From contig CM026426.1 in assembly GCA_014871385.1 (NCBI GenBank), positions 104,257,281-104,321,280 of the forward strand: 64,000 nt of DNA, given 5' to 3'. Every line of letters starts with the position of its first letter. Within the stretch, counting starts at the first letter, position 1. The position numbers and the translations under genes were made by a program. The notes beneath the pieces were generated by a model that ran no database searches, was not told the origin of the DNA, and saw only the letters and a program-made list of their open reading frames with translations. This DNA comes from Ceratodon purpureus. Lineage: Eukaryota > Streptophyta > Bryopsida > Pseudoditrichales > Ditrichaceae. Shown piece after piece: positions 11,079 through 23,189 of the stretch.

Positions 11079-12334
11079 ATTTTTTTGAGAAAATTCGCAA
11101 ACTCCTTATTTTTTCTTCCTAGGAAGGAGTTTTAATGTCCTTGGAAAAATGAGGAAAGATTGCTGTACAATATGGCATATTTTGGATGCACACAAGAAAA
11201 TTGTATGTGGGAACAAATATTGTAAATGTCAGTCTATTTTTTTGCATTTCAACCATCAACTTCTAAAGGGCAGTTGTTCACATTTGGGTTTTTTTAGAGT
11301 TTGAGCAAGTACTTGTGATGTCAATTCTAGATAAACTTTTTTGAAACTTTTTTTCAATGTCTCTTGTAACAGAAACTTTGAGGCAATTTTTAAATACCTA
11401 ATTTTAAAATTTTAAAATAATTATGGTATCCAAAGTGGAATTTTGTGTTCGGTAAGCAATCTGGGGAGCCATGCTAAGTATGTATGTTACAATTGACATT
11501 TTTCATATAAATATTTGATGTCGTCATATTTGAGATTTCCAAAAAAACAAAACCTCTTTCATTACCATATGTTCATCCCACAAAAAATCAAAGTTTTCTC
11601 ACCATTTCGGGCAATGTACCAAAAGAAGTTCTTCCCTTCATAAAGTTAAATTTATTTATTTATTTTTAATTTTTTTTTTTATGACAAACTTTGAACATGT
11701 TCGGTTTGATATGAGTCTATGTATGCTCATTTCTCTGTTTAGAATTTACGGTTTTACTTTGAATAATGAGCTCCGTCTATGCTACTCTATTTCTAAGCTG
11801 TGAAGCTTCTGAATTCCTTCACTCCCACCCTATCGTGAACAACGTCGCTGGATCAATGAATGTAATGATCTTTGCTAGTTGTAACCAACTTCCACTCACA
11901 GTGACATTACACCTGTAGATTCATTGTTTTCCTACTTGAGCGAATTAGCTCCCATCGGGCTGTGTGCCTTGATGTACTGTGTAAAGGCTTGCGATCTATG
12001 CAAATCCTATGACCACTAAATACAGCCGCCGCTTTATTTACACACAGTCCAGAAACAACCAAATATTTGGGAGTCCCCTGTATACTGGACGTTGTCTCGA
12101 GTCTATCTTCACTGATACCGGGAGTAACAAGGTGTTGGAAGTAACGAGGTGCTGGGAGTGACAAGGATGCGAGCAGCATGGCGATGGATGGCTCTCCTCT
12201 ATGCAGCCAAGTCCATTTTTGGTTTCACTTGCTTTTGTTGTTCATGCGCTTTTCATACCACCGTAGTTATGCATTGAGGATCTCACTTGTGATGCGATAA
12301 CAAGCTGGAACCACCTGAAGACACCTCGTTCATG
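11079..12334. repeat. Dispersed-repeat segment and unassigned intron sequence
   Basis: The part at about 11265-11520 recurs at 62277-62500. Shared blocks are AAAGGGCA.TTGT, GTTTGAGCAAGT followed by ATGTCAATT, and GAGCCATGCTAA, so this is an old dispersed repeat with unknown ends. A hairpin with arms AACTCCTT and AAGGAGTT lies near 11102-11130. A less AT-rich stretch at 11770-12334 contains a 90-residue minus-strand frame (11907-12179) that I do not recognise; it may be an old gene or element fragment. Confidence 0.45.
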
Positions 12335-12662
12335 CACTACAAGGAAAATGGGCTGCGAATCAACTAAAAACCAAGTGATCTGTGTTGGTTCCAACAAGGG
12401 GCCGTGCTGTTAGTTGATTTGCAGCCCATAATCAAGATAGCCGATTTTCAGAGTCAGGGAGCAAGTAAAATGTGTTGATGCGGAGGTTGGGGGGAATTCC
12501 CGCTGATGACGTGGTCATCTCCGTGGCCTGTGATAAGAGTGGAAATACCCGGGTTGATACTAGTGAGAGTATTTGAAGAAATGAAGACGACGGCACAAGG
12601 TACTAATCTTGTGGAGCCGTTTGTGTTTGCGTGGTTGGGGTTTAGGGTTTCATTCGGAGGCT

Positions 12663-13554
12663 CGCCATGACGAGCAGGTGGCTGCGATGGAGGCTTGACG
12701 GAGGCGGGCGATTGAGCAGAACCAGGCGGTGAAGATGGTCATGGTGAGTGAGCTCGATTATGTGGAATTTTGTGTTTCGATTGTGTAGAATTATTTGTGT
12801 ATTTTATGTGTAATTAGGGGTGGGAGGTGAGGTTGGAAGTTGTAGGTTTATGTTAGGTGGTGTCAGGATGTGTGCGTTGCGGAGTTGGATTTTATGTAGG
12901 ATTTTGACTTGCATTGTTTGCGTAGGCTGCTACAAAGCGGAAGATGGGTTTATCGGACGATGAAGGGGATTCTGACATCAGGCAGCTTTGCTAGTTGTGC
13001 CTCGAGAAGGACCTCTGAGTTTTATACTTCGAAGCAGCAGAAAGTTGAAAGTGTCTGTCGTCGAGGTATGCACTTCTCCGGCAGTTAATTGATCAGTTTT
13101 CAGAAGTGGAAAACGTGAAGGCCCAGGCTCTCGTGCTGTACAGGTGTGCCTTTTGCTTGTGCAATTAGATATCAAGGTGCTTAACCTTCATTGAAGTGCA
13201 AGGTTACAAGTTCTTGCAGATGCGTGGTATGATTTCATTGTATATACATTTAGAATGATGACCTGATGTTTGTCTTGTCGGTAGGTCAAATTTTGTGAGT
13301 AGCGGGAAGGCACAAAATGAAAACGAGTCAAAAAGATTAAGGGAGCGTATTCCTTCGGCTATTGGTCGTGGATTTAGAGATTGTTATGGAGCGCTACTTC
13401 TGGTGAGCTGTACTGCAATCTTGCAAAATGTTCTGTCATAAGTTAGCACCATTCTTGATATGTGAGTAACTGAATCCTTGCTTTTCAGATCTTGAGCATA
13501 GAGAGGCGGTGGCGGAACAGGGGGTTAAGCTATCCTTTTGATGAAGATCATTAG
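12663..13554 (+). pseudogene. Captured multi-exon gene fragment, unrecognised
   Basis: Five exon-like blocks have good splice signals: one ending at 12743 (ATG|GTGAGT), 12926-13065, 13085-13143, 13285-13402 and 13489-13554. The last three join in phase to encode LIDQFSEVENVKAQALVLYR, then SNFVSSGKAQNENESKRLRE, ending ILSIERRWRNRGLSYPF and a stop at 13552-13554. The first two encode EQNQAVKMVM and AATKRKMGLSDDEGDSDIRQ but contain stops (TGA after MEA, TAG after RQLC). I do not recognise the donor gene. Retained introns show capture from genomic DNA rather than from mRNA. Confined between CACTA ends, it is most likely a transduplicated fragment. Confidence 0.55.
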
Positions 13555-14149
13555 TAGCAGGTTTTGTAAACGATTGTTGATTCTATGCATGTCTTGTGAT
13601 GACTGGCAATGTGATACTCCTGGTTGTTTTAGTGACACCTAGTTTTCCAATGTTCAAACATATCTGTTTCTATGAGTATGTCTCTTTAATCGTTTTTGTA
13701 CTGAGAATTAATCTGTGTAGAACGGTGATGTTTTTAGTTTGTTTGCATTTTGTTGTTTGTCTGTGGTGAGAATTAGCTGCTGATCTTATGTTTGGTGCAG
13801 CCAAGATTCGTGGAGGGAGAGTTTTCTTGAGGATTGTGTAGATTTGGTTAGAATGGTAGTTTCAATCTAAACACCAAGGTTGAGGATGTTTGGGATTGTA
13901 ACAGGTATCTTGAGAGTGAAGAAGATCCGGTGTACATATTTAGAATTCGAAGTTCTAGAGTACATGGGTGAAATAGTGATATAGTAATCTAGGCATGTTG
14001 TAGATTAGATGTACGCTAGGATATAGATTTATGGCATCGTGACAAAATGTTCATCGTACATTCATTATGAAATATAAAGACATTTTAACACCATATTGGT
14101 ATTCCATTGAGATATTTCATTTGAACCTCATATCTATTAAATTGCGACA

Positions 14150-14270
14150 TTTTGTCTAAAATATGTACATCTTGAAATCTATATACATTCCAAAATATGT
14201 AAATCCCAAAATATGTACATCCCAAAATATGTACATCCCAGAATATGTACATTCCAAAATTTGTACACAT
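14150..14270. repeat. CACTA subterminal tandem repeats
   Basis: About six degenerate units of the form CCCAAAATATGTACAT lie 240-350 bp inside the right end of the CACTA element at 12335-14504. Subterminal arrays of short units are the usual transposase-binding region of this superfamily. Confidence 0.6.
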
Positions 14271-14507
14271 CTTGAAATCTACGTCCCAAGCTAATGCCAC
14301 ATCGGATTGGCTGGTCCAACGCAAATGCTGACTCATCATCCAGTCATCAGCTAGGATGCACACGTGGAGGACCTAGATTTCAAAGTTCTTGAAATCAACT
14401 AAAAGCTCTTCCCTGTGTCCGAATCAAGACGTCCAATTCAACATCACCGAACAACACTTTTCTCTTCCCCAGCAGTTGATTAGGGCCCAGTTTTTCCTGT
14501 AGTGATG

Positions 14508-15346
14508 TAATCTAACCCCTCTTCTAGCGTTGGTTTGCATCGGAAGAGGTGAGGGTGGTTTCCTCTTGTGTGAATCTCTTTTATTTTCTACAGGTAGTGG
14601 CGCTTTGGCTTGTTGGACGCTTCTGGAGCTTCCCCGGCTGTCTGTTTGGTGCAATACAAGAGTTTAATACTGCTACCTCCGTTGTAGCTGTCTTGTCGTC
14701 AATATTCTCACCGGGAACTTGTTTTTGACACCTCTGCCCTTTGGGCAATTTGATTGATTCTTCGATGTTCTTGACCTGTCTGTGATAGACCCAGTCCGGT
14801 TGTGTCGACATTGTGTTTATATTGTGACACTATTTTTTTTTGGAACTTAGCCTGTTCTAGTTTGAAAGCTGCTCTGTTATGGAATTGCAAATCAAAATAG
14901 ACTGAAAAGAAAAAGAAATGCCTCGTAATGAGGATGTCCCTCCCACCCACCCGAGTGCCTTTTTTTGGGCTTAAAGAATGGAAATCAATCTTTACGTTGA
15001 GCGTTAGGATTAGGACTTTGTGGAATAATGGAATTTCTAGAAACGAAATATGAATTAACATTCTCATGTATTCAACTTAATAAATATATTGTTTTCAACA
15101 TGCTCCAATTGTCTTTTGTGCTTAACTGTATTTATACAATTAGCCAACTTAGTCATTTTTGTCATGCACTAAAGTATCCAAAATCTGTAATGCAAGAAAC
15201 ATAAGAAAAAAAAAGTTAGAGTGTGTCAATGTAGTTAAAGAGTCTTATCAAACAATTTTATTTTTTTTCAAATTTCAATCGCTAAAATCTTTTATTCTTT
15301 ATAGTCAATTATGATCAAATATTTTGAATTATTTACTTCAATAATC
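14508..15346. other. Unassigned intron sequence
   Basis: The first 550 bp are less AT-rich and carry minus-strand frames with no recognised domain. A CCCTCCCACCCACCCGAGTGCC stretch near 14939-14960 resembles, in inverted form, sequence at 28740-28775 and may mark the end of another repeat family. The rest is AT-rich and featureless. Confidence 0.35.
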
Positions 15347-15644
15347 TAGTTGAAGTAGGGTTGTCAAGACACTCGAGGACATATGGGACGTCTGGACATA
15401 CCAGGACGTCCGCAAGCGCTTCAGTACGTTCTGTGATTTTGAAAAAATAAATCACACGGACATATTTCACCTCGGGGTGAAACAAGATTTTTAAAATTGG
15501 GCATGTGCAGCGGACGAGTTGCGGGGGGCAGTCGGGGCGTTGGAAGGGGCCGTTGGCGGTGACCGTGGAAAATTGTCGCCCCGGGAGGGGCCGTCGGCGG
15601 CGACGGCCACCATTTCAAAAAAAACGCCCTGAAACTTAAAATGT

Positions 15645-15766
15645 CCATAACTCCTTCAAAGCTTGTCTGAATTGGGCTTATGAGGTGTTTTTTGGCATCC
15701 ACATTTCTTGTAGATGCCAAAAAACATCTCATAAGTCTAATTTGGACAAGTTTTGAAGAAGATACG
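15645..15766. repeat. Stem-loop in left arm of the Mutator-like element
   Basis: Two arms of about 50 bases face each other. One contains CTTATGAGGTGTTTTTTGGC and the other GCCAAAAAACATCTCATAAG, around a short loop near 15700. Related sequence forms an equivalent hairpin in the right arm at about 23196-23320. Confidence 0.75.
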
Positions 15767-17599
15767 GGGTGATAAAGTTTCCATTATGTTTTTGTAAAAC
15801 TAAGGCCAATTGGTCGTCCGCTTTCTGAGGGGGACGGCCGCTGCTTCTACTTGTATCCTCACCTCTCCCTTCTCTCACTAACTTCCTCTCCTCCCTAACT
15901 CTCTTCCCTTCCTTACACCCTCCTTCCTTGGTAAAATCAAAGTAATCCTAGACCTTCCATTTCTCGACATATAGTCTTCCATATGCAGTCGAAATGAGGA
16001 AGTTTCTGACACATACATTAGTAGGCTAAAGAATGTCCGAAAGATTCTTAGAGATTTGGATCTTATTTATTTTAAAGGGGATATAATGGGAATAGTTTTA
16101 AAATATTCTACTTAATAGTTCTTGGTTGAAGTTTTTAGTTGACGTTGAAGAATAACAGTGGAAAATTTAGTTACAGGAGAGAATCAAAGGAATGAAAATT
16201 GGATGGGGGAGGGAGCAGAGGGTGGTATATAGAGAATATGTATTAAAATTGGAACATTGGAATTAAATAAGGGATAAACTTGGAATTTAAAAATGATTTT
16301 AAATGGAAGAATTTAGAAGGTAAGTTGTAGAGGAAGCAAGACTTTGAAATTAGAATTCAAATAAAATTAGATGGAGGTTGAAATTGTGTGAGGGAGGTTG
16401 GAGGACACATTAATTAGAATTGAGGGTTGTAAATTTGAATTAGAAGTCGAAGATGGTAGACAAAACTTTCATTATAAGTAATAGAAGATAGGAATTTAAA
16501 TATAACAAATTATAGCTCTAACAATAATAAATTAATAAATTAATAAATTAAAAAACCAAGCCATATGACAAGGGTGGAGGTTTAATTTAGAAGGGTGGGT
16601 GAATTTTGAAGGTTTGGGAGTTGACATTAAGAGAAATCACTAGTAAAAAAGCGGTCCTTTATGACTAGTCTTGAAAGCCAAAATGTGGCTCGTATGGGAC
16701 AGATCTTGTCCCATACGACTGTGTCGCAAAATGCAAGTCGCTTCGGACTTTGACTCATTTGGGACAAGTCCAGTCAGCGTCGTCTAGGACAGTGTCCGAA
16801 ACCGAGCCCTGTCACGACGGACCATATGTACAAATGTATTATCCTCGTATAATCAACATATCAGAAAACGGGAGCTATACCTAGAACGTAGTTAATCTTC
16901 CGAATATGGTGTACGTATGTTGGACATCTTGGAACACTAGTAGAAATCTACTCCCTATGTATAGGATAGAGTCTTCAAATCTGAAGAAATATACTCCATT
17001 TCACATGGATTTTTAGGACGTTCACAATGTTCTCATACATAACATTTACAAAATGATATTTCCAATATAAAATCTTCGAATCACATTCAAAATGAAGCCT
17101 GGTTGTTTGATACAATGGATCAAATCTTTGCACCGCATTATAAGGATGGAAAGAATGAATACATGGGCATGCCTTAACATTATGAATACAAACTCTGAGC
17201 CTAACTGGTAAAGCTTGAATTGCTAAAATTAGCTTACAATGTATGTCACTCCTTGAAACAACTTCTTGTATCTAATTCAAAACACACAATTAACACAATC
17301 AGTGCCATGCACAAGAGCCCAAACATATATGACAGACACCACATTCAAAGGTGGAAAGATACTAACCTTAGTTCCATGTAAAATTTCTTTAAAACATGAA
17401 AATACTCAAAGCCACACAAAAGAGGAACAACAAACAGATGTTTCCAATGGAAGTTTAATTTAGATCCTCCTTTAATTTCATAAGTGGAATAATGGTTGAC
17501 AAAAAAATCCCAAGTTACAATTGCTTGGCAGGCAAGAAAATACTAAAACCATTGTTTCGTTCCAAGTGTTAAAATTAGCCACATATGCAGTGAAAATAT

Positions 17600-17955
17600 T
17601 TCAGTACCTGTAAATTGATGCCAAAGAAAAAGAGGCCTTTGTTTGAGCACGCCCTCTGCATGAGGAACATCATTCAGTCCATGCTGTTACGAGTTCAAAT
17701 TATGAAAACGAATCTTACGTCTTTCAACCATTTCAGTTTTCCTTAGGGTATCTGAGGAAACTAGAATGGCGAGAATCCTCCTGATAAAGAGCTTAATACT
17801 CTACAAAGCTAAAAAGACCAAACGCACCTGGACAAGACTTCGAGGCCTCCCCGATATGTGATCCATTCTGTCTTTCGACTTGAACCAGTCCATCCAATCA
17901 GTTTGCAGAAAGGCTCGCCTGCAACCACTGCTCATCAAACAAAACACAAAGATGT
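17600..17955 (-). pseudogene. Exon-like pieces of unknown origin inside CACTA
   Basis: Two minus-strand blocks have plausible splice borders. One near 17838-17918 encodes DWMDWFKSKDRMDHISGRPR and ends at CCAG|GTGCGT. One near 17607-17685 encodes HGLNDVPHAEGVLKQRP and ends at ACAG|GTACTG. They follow the helicase exons in the same direction but do not resemble the GDPKQLPA region expected next in a SEN1 protein, so they may come from a second captured locus or be chance. Confidence 0.3.
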
Positions 17956-18011
17956 GATGTTAAAGATCCAGTCCTAACATCAAATGACGTCTACTATATA
18001 TCAAATATTAC

Positions 18012-20447
18012 CATCACACATCTGGCTTGGGTTTGTTTTAGGAGCTGGAGCGGAATCAATGTTGCTGGCTCAAGAGCCTGCAAAAGCCATTGCAAGTGCA
18101 ATCATAAGATTGACTAGAATTTAGAAAGTACGAATGATAGGAGCAACTAAACCGTAAAAATTGCATTTACACCTGCTTGAAAACATTGAATTCCTGTGAA
18201 TAAACAAGCTTAGCTGTATCTAGTGATATGATGTTTCTATGGGTTGGAAGTTATCTGTAACCCGGGAATATCTCCAAGTCTCAAGCTAATTGAGTCACTA
18301 AAGGATCTAAAAGATTGGTATAAATATCGTCAAATATAAAGAATCCCAACAACGGTAAAAAAATTACCTGGCCAGCTTCGTCAATAACAACTGCACTAAA
18401 GAAATCGTCCTTGACGACTTCTTTCCGAGGTTGGAACTTCTTGGCAGGGATGAACCTCTCCATGCAAGCATGATATACATCTGCTCCACAGCCACTAAGT
18501 GTGGTAAGAACCACATCCGCCTCTCAAATAACAGTCCTCCGCATCTCCTGTAAAGTTTGCACCCAAATAATTTACTGGGACACCAATAAAAGCCAGTAAC
18601 ATATACGACATGGTGCGTTTATGGCCTTGTGCAAATTGAGTTAGAGGTACACCTTCAGTATATCCAAACGAACTTGGATGGACATTTTCCACTCTGTAAG
18701 TAGGATATCCTAAGTAATCCTAGTAAGGATTACTGTGCATAGCTCAAATGCATATCCTCACACATAAGCGAAAGATGGTAGAATATGACCAAATGGTCCT
18801 CGATAACTTCATTGATGCACAAGAACGCAGAAATAAGTAGCACTGATCACTTTTATAAGAACCAATATACTACACCTCACCTGTCGCTTAGTCCATTCGT
18901 CGTCACGAATTGATTTCTCTTCCTTTTTTGCATCTCTTAGCTCAGCATACAACGGTCGCCGCTGCCTAGAAAGCAGTAGAACTTCACACTTAGAATTCCG
19001 TAATAGCCTTATGGTGATACCTACGTAAGCCAAGGCTCTACTCAGCCAGACTGACTGACTGGTGCATGTAACATAGAGCACTAGCCTCGTAATAATACAT
19101 GTCTACCTATTCAACGTATCATTAGTACAATTAATACATCTATTATCCACCCAAACAGATTGCCACTAATAAGGCCTGCATGAAAATTAAAAATTAAAAA
19201 TAAGTATCGACTTGAATACCCGTGAAGCATGTTTAATTTTTCCTGGACAGCAGAATCTCCTTCTTGGACAACACGATTGACCCTCTTTGCTAATTCAGTA
19301 TTCATGTTCTCTGGAATTTCTGAGGCATCCTGTTGACCGCTCAATACATCTCTACTCAGAGGGTCCCCTCCACTTCGTTTAGCGTGAGAGGCCTCCAAAA
19401 CCTGACAAGGAGTTCATTTTACAGCTGTTAAAATGGTAGCTCAGGTTCATTCAATTTCTAAGAAAACTAAAACATGGAGACTAGTGATCCTGAAGGTAAA
19501 TTGTCAACATGGAAAAGCAACAATTGGGCTTAGACAACACATGATATAATGAACATCTTGATACCAACAATTCACTTCCTGAAGGACAACAAGGGACGCA
19601 CCTCTATTGACTCGATAACTTCCTCCAGCTTACAACGAAGCAAACCTATCCTTTGCTGCCAATTACCATCCACCAAAGTAGCACTTCTCTCAGCGGCAAG
19701 CCTCTTCTCCACCACAGTATCAATGAAAATATTCATGGAATCAGGATGAACGGTATTCATGTTTCCAACCCTCACCAAAGAGTGTCGAAAAAATTCTTCG
19801 TCCTTGTCATAAAAACCATCCTTCCACAATCGACCCACCAATTCGTCAACAGCGCCATTAGATTGAGCACACACAAGGATTCTTCGTTTCCTAGACCCTC
19901 CACGGGTCATGGTTGTCTCTTTGGCTTTTTCAAGACCTGATAAACTTTTCCCTTCCGCCACTTATCTCAGCTGCCAGCGCTGCGTCTTGCCAGGCTCTTG
20001 CAACAGCAACAGAACTGGACACACCGCCTCTTACGTTTCTAGATACGCGCGAGTTGTCCTTCTCTGAAACTTTGGACGATTGGAGCTCCCACGCTAGCAA
20101 CGCACTGACAATGCCTACGATTGTTCGAGTTTTACCTGTACCTGCTCATTCAAATGAACAATTCAGCACTTTCTGACTCAAGGCCAAAACAGAGAAGGCC
20201 TGTAAACACACGAGTGTCGAAGCACCACAACCCATTCTGGAAGCACATTGCACAATATCAGGTAAGCTGAAAGCCTGGTCAAAAATTTTGCAAGAACACA
20301 GGGTAATCAAAAAACATGATTTCTCAAGTGATAACCCTCAACCTTCCCTCCTGAAACTTTCGAAGAGATATGGAACTTACCAGGAGGTCCTTGCACCAAA
20401 GCGAGTTGGTGGGCTTCTGCGGCAAGATCTAGCTTCCACCACTCCAA
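18012..20447 (-). pseudogene. Captured SEN1-like superfamily-1 RNA/DNA helicase fragment (first RecA domain)
   Basis: Spliced minus-strand exons: 20447-20381, 20141-19602 (with a frame change near 19940-19960), 19401-19220, 18965-18881, 18547-18368 and 18077-18012. They encode LALVQGPP then GTGKTRTIVGIVSALL (Walker A, split by a phase-1 intron), SVAVARAWQDAALA, RILVCAQSNGAVDELV (motif Ia), VVLTTLSGCGADVY, FSAVVIDEAGQ (Walker B, DEAG) and ALEPATLIPLQLL. The order and wording match plant SEN1/senataxin-type helicases of the Arabidopsis At4g30100 kind, which act on R-loops and transcript ends. An in-frame TGA sits just before EADVVLTTLSG, and motifs after LQLLKQ (GDPKQLP onward) are missing. This is a dead partial copy captured by the CACTA element, not a working helicase. 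Confidence 0.88.
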
Positions 20448-21204
20448 CTGCTTTCATCACTGGGAGCAGGATGAGAATATCCTGTATGACTGTCAATGTA
20501 ATGAGCAATTCGCAACTTAAATTGAAGATGAAAGCATCAACCCTAAACCTCCAAACAAAAACCCAAAACCTCCAAACAAAAAACCCTAAACCCCTCATTC
20601 TCCCCCCTCCTCCTTCACCTCACCTCTCTCGACCAACTGCCTCGAGCTTTTCTTCCACTTCGTCTCCACTTCATTTCCCTTCAAATCACTCGGAGAAAGC
20701 TTGAAGAACAGGGGGAAGAATTTCACTCCACAAACCTGCAAATTAGCAACTCAAGTTCGGGCAAAGTTATAAGTGCAAATTAATTCCGGGTTAGAGCAAC
20801 TTGGAAAGCAGTTTGCTGGTCAGATGTGATCACCAGCAACAGATCACCTGTTCGGACTGTTGGAGGTCGGAAGACTATACATAATCTCAAAATCTACAAT
20901 TATACTCTCATATTGAAATGTATCTATACAAAACATGTCCCAAGAATTTAAATTAGATACATTGATGCGACTAGAGTGAACATTTTAGACATATCTATGT
21001 GTATTGTAATTATGCACATGACGATGCAGTCTGTTATGATGAGTGTATTGAAAATATGTCCGAAATGACATAGTCATACTGGACAAAAATTGCCACGTGA
21101 GTCGACATAGTGCTGTGAACCTCCCTTGCGCCATTTTCTAGTCATATGGGACCACATCGGATTCAGGTGCTCATCATCTCGGACCGGGATTTCTACTAGT
21201 GAAT

Positions 21205-23000
21205 GTTTCTTTCTTTTGGAATGAGGATATGCTATTACATTTGAGTAATTGGGCTAGTGAATGCCACATTGTTTGCCTTCCATTCCTTTTAAACAACCAT
21301 TGAGTCTCTATGGCTTAGAGTTTAACAAATCTGGTCAATTTTTTATTTTGAGATTTATGAATTTTTTTCCATCTTAAAGGTGATTCAAAATCATTATTTT
21401 TATGGATGAAGGACATAACATGTGGAATCTAAATGTGGAAATACAAACACATACTTCATAGCCAAAAATAAATATCTATTAAGATTAAACAACTTACTTC
21501 TTTAAAATCATTCGCATCCATATTAATATTCCATTCTTAGTATTCTATTGTTCTGGAATCAGCAAATGTTAAGAATAGGGTATTTCTACATAATGCTTCT
21601 ATAAAAAATACGTAGAATTAATGGATAATTTATATTTGTTTGTTTATTTATTGAAGTATTTATTCATTTTGTATTCTTCCATTAGTCTCCCATACTATCT
21701 TTTTAATTTTGTATTTTTTCCATTTGCCTTCCATTCTATCTTCTTACTTTTTTTTTATTACACTATTTTTCCATTTCATCATCTTATTTTTTAATATTAC
21801 ACTATTTTTCCATTCTATCTTCGCTTTATTTTTTTATTTTGACATTATTCTTCCATTCTATCTTCTCATTTCCTTTTCTTCCATTCCTCTCTCATTATTT
21901 ATTTTTTAATTTTATATTCCTCCAATCTGGCTGCCATTCTATCTTTTTATTTTTATTTATCGGGGAAAGGAAAAAAAATCAGAGATTCGGGGATTATATT
22001 ATGTACAAGACAATAATTAAAAAAACAGACAATTAGAATAAAATATAATATGACGGTAAATGAAAACATAACAAATAACCGCGAGATAAACAAACTACAA
22101 TGGAAAAAGGTTCAAAGGAAATAGATGTGTATAGAGAAGATAGATACCAAGGGAAAAAATAAAAAATAAAAAAACTACATCAGAGGTAATAATAAATCAA
22201 GAAGATAATAAGAACAAAAGATCAAATAAAAAATATATAAAAATAATTGCAAGAGTGGAAATGAGATACAAGAAGTAGTGAGGAGTATGAAGTGAATAGA
22301 GAAAACCATGTCATGGTAATAACATTATGGCAAAAGAAGAAACTAAATAAAAATATCTATTTTGGGAAGGATTTTTTTTTAAAGACGAGAGGATTAGATA
22401 AAGCACGAGACACTAATTAGAAAATAGTTAATTGAAATCACATAGAATATGATGGTACATGATAACATAAAAAATAACCTCGAGATAAACAAACTACAAT
22501 GGACGTAATTTTGAATACCGAAGAAAGCAAGTAATTAAGAAAAGAGCATTTCCATGAAAAATAAGGTTAGTCTTGCAATATAAAATTAAAGCCGAAAACA
22601 TACAAACCTGTCATATTGATGTAAGTCAAATCCATATCAAGTTCTTCTTTAATTTTATTACGTAACGACATAATGTCTTCAAATGAGAGTATATTATTTT
22701 TAATTAGCTTCTCATTACCTTTTAAGTTGTAACCCCCCATTGTAAACCTCCCTCTTTTATAGGCCCGTGGGCCATGATTTCATTCCCGAAACAAATGTAT
22801 TCTCCCTTCTAGACATTGAGATTATATTTGCAAACCGTAGTAGAGCACCAACAATTGAAGGACATATATATCTCCTTCTAAAGTATACCCCAATATCAAA
22901 GCGAACCCCACACTCCCGATCACAAGATCTTTAGGACATTTCCCATGATTTCAAGGATATGTCTGAAATTTCCAGTTTGCTAATGATTTTGTTCTTAGAG
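21205..23000. repeat. AT-rich interior of the Mutator-like element with internal repeats
   Basis: At 21690-21950 a degenerate unit built on TTCCATTCTATCTTC plus a T-rich tail repeats about seven times. A block ending CGAGATAAACAAACTACAATGG is duplicated at about 21985-22100 and 22390-22502. No coding signal is seen; long low-complexity frames here are artefacts of T-rich sequence. Confidence 0.6.
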
Positions 23001-23027
23001 TGTCCAGAAATGGAAAAATTTCTGTCA

Positions 23028-23120
23028 AGGTTGGAGGAGGGGAGGAGGGGAGGAGGGGGGGTGGGGGGGGGGGGGGAGAGGGCTCTAGAGAGAACCCAAG
23101 GGAAGAGGGGAGGCCTTGCG

Positions 23121-23154
<34 letters not shown>
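23028..23154. repeat. G-rich run followed by a 33-base C homopolymer
   Basis: A GGAGG/GGGG-rich tract (23028-23078) is followed about 40 bases later by a run of 33 C (23122-23154), inside the right arm of the Mutator-like element. The two could pair or form G-quadruplex and i-motif structures. The exact length is uncertain because homopolymers of this size are often misassembled. Confidence 0.7.
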
Positions 23155-23155
<1 letters not shown>

Positions 23156-23189
23156 CCGTCGACGGCCGACCCCAAACTCCCCGAGCTCT

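Larger units (their letters stand above)
12335..14504. mobile_element. CACTA (En/Spm-type) element carrying a captured gene
   Basis: The left end is CACTACAAGGAAAATGGGC and the right end is GGGCCCAGTTTTTCCTGTAGTG, with a 3-bp duplication ATG at 12332-12334 and 14505-14507. A CACTA terminus plus a 3-bp TSD defines this plant superfamily. Subterminal structure is present: an inverted pair containing ATCAACTAA near 12360-12420, and tandem CCAAAATATGTACAT units at 14160-14265. No CACTA transposase is seen; the interior holds exon-like pieces on the + strand (12663-13554). The element is 2170 bp and non-autonomous. Confidence 0.85.
16638..21201. mobile_element. CACTA element carrying a SEN1-like helicase fragment
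   Basis: The left end is CACTAGTAAAAAAGCGGTCC and the right end is GGACCGGGATTTCTACTAGTG. A 3-bp duplication AAT (16635-16637, 21202-21204) confirms the borders. Subterminal zones share TCGTATGGGACAG / CATATGGGACCAC-type motifs. The interior does not encode a CACTA transposase; instead it carries, on the minus strand, exons of a host helicase gene with their introns (18012-20447). The element is 4564 bp and lies inside the 8.5 kb Mutator-like element, so it is the younger of the two. Confidence 0.88.

Noticed and set aside
11907-12179. 90-codon minus-strand frame
   Set aside because: Plausible composition but no recognisable domain, start context or splice sites; left as unassigned sequence.
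16934-16950. Second CACTAGTAGAAATC sequence inside the SEN1-bearing CACTA element
   Set aside because: It resembles the right terminus but the three bases before it (GAA) do not match the AAT after the right end, whereas the 16638 start gives a perfect AAT duplication. Treated as a subterminal copy.
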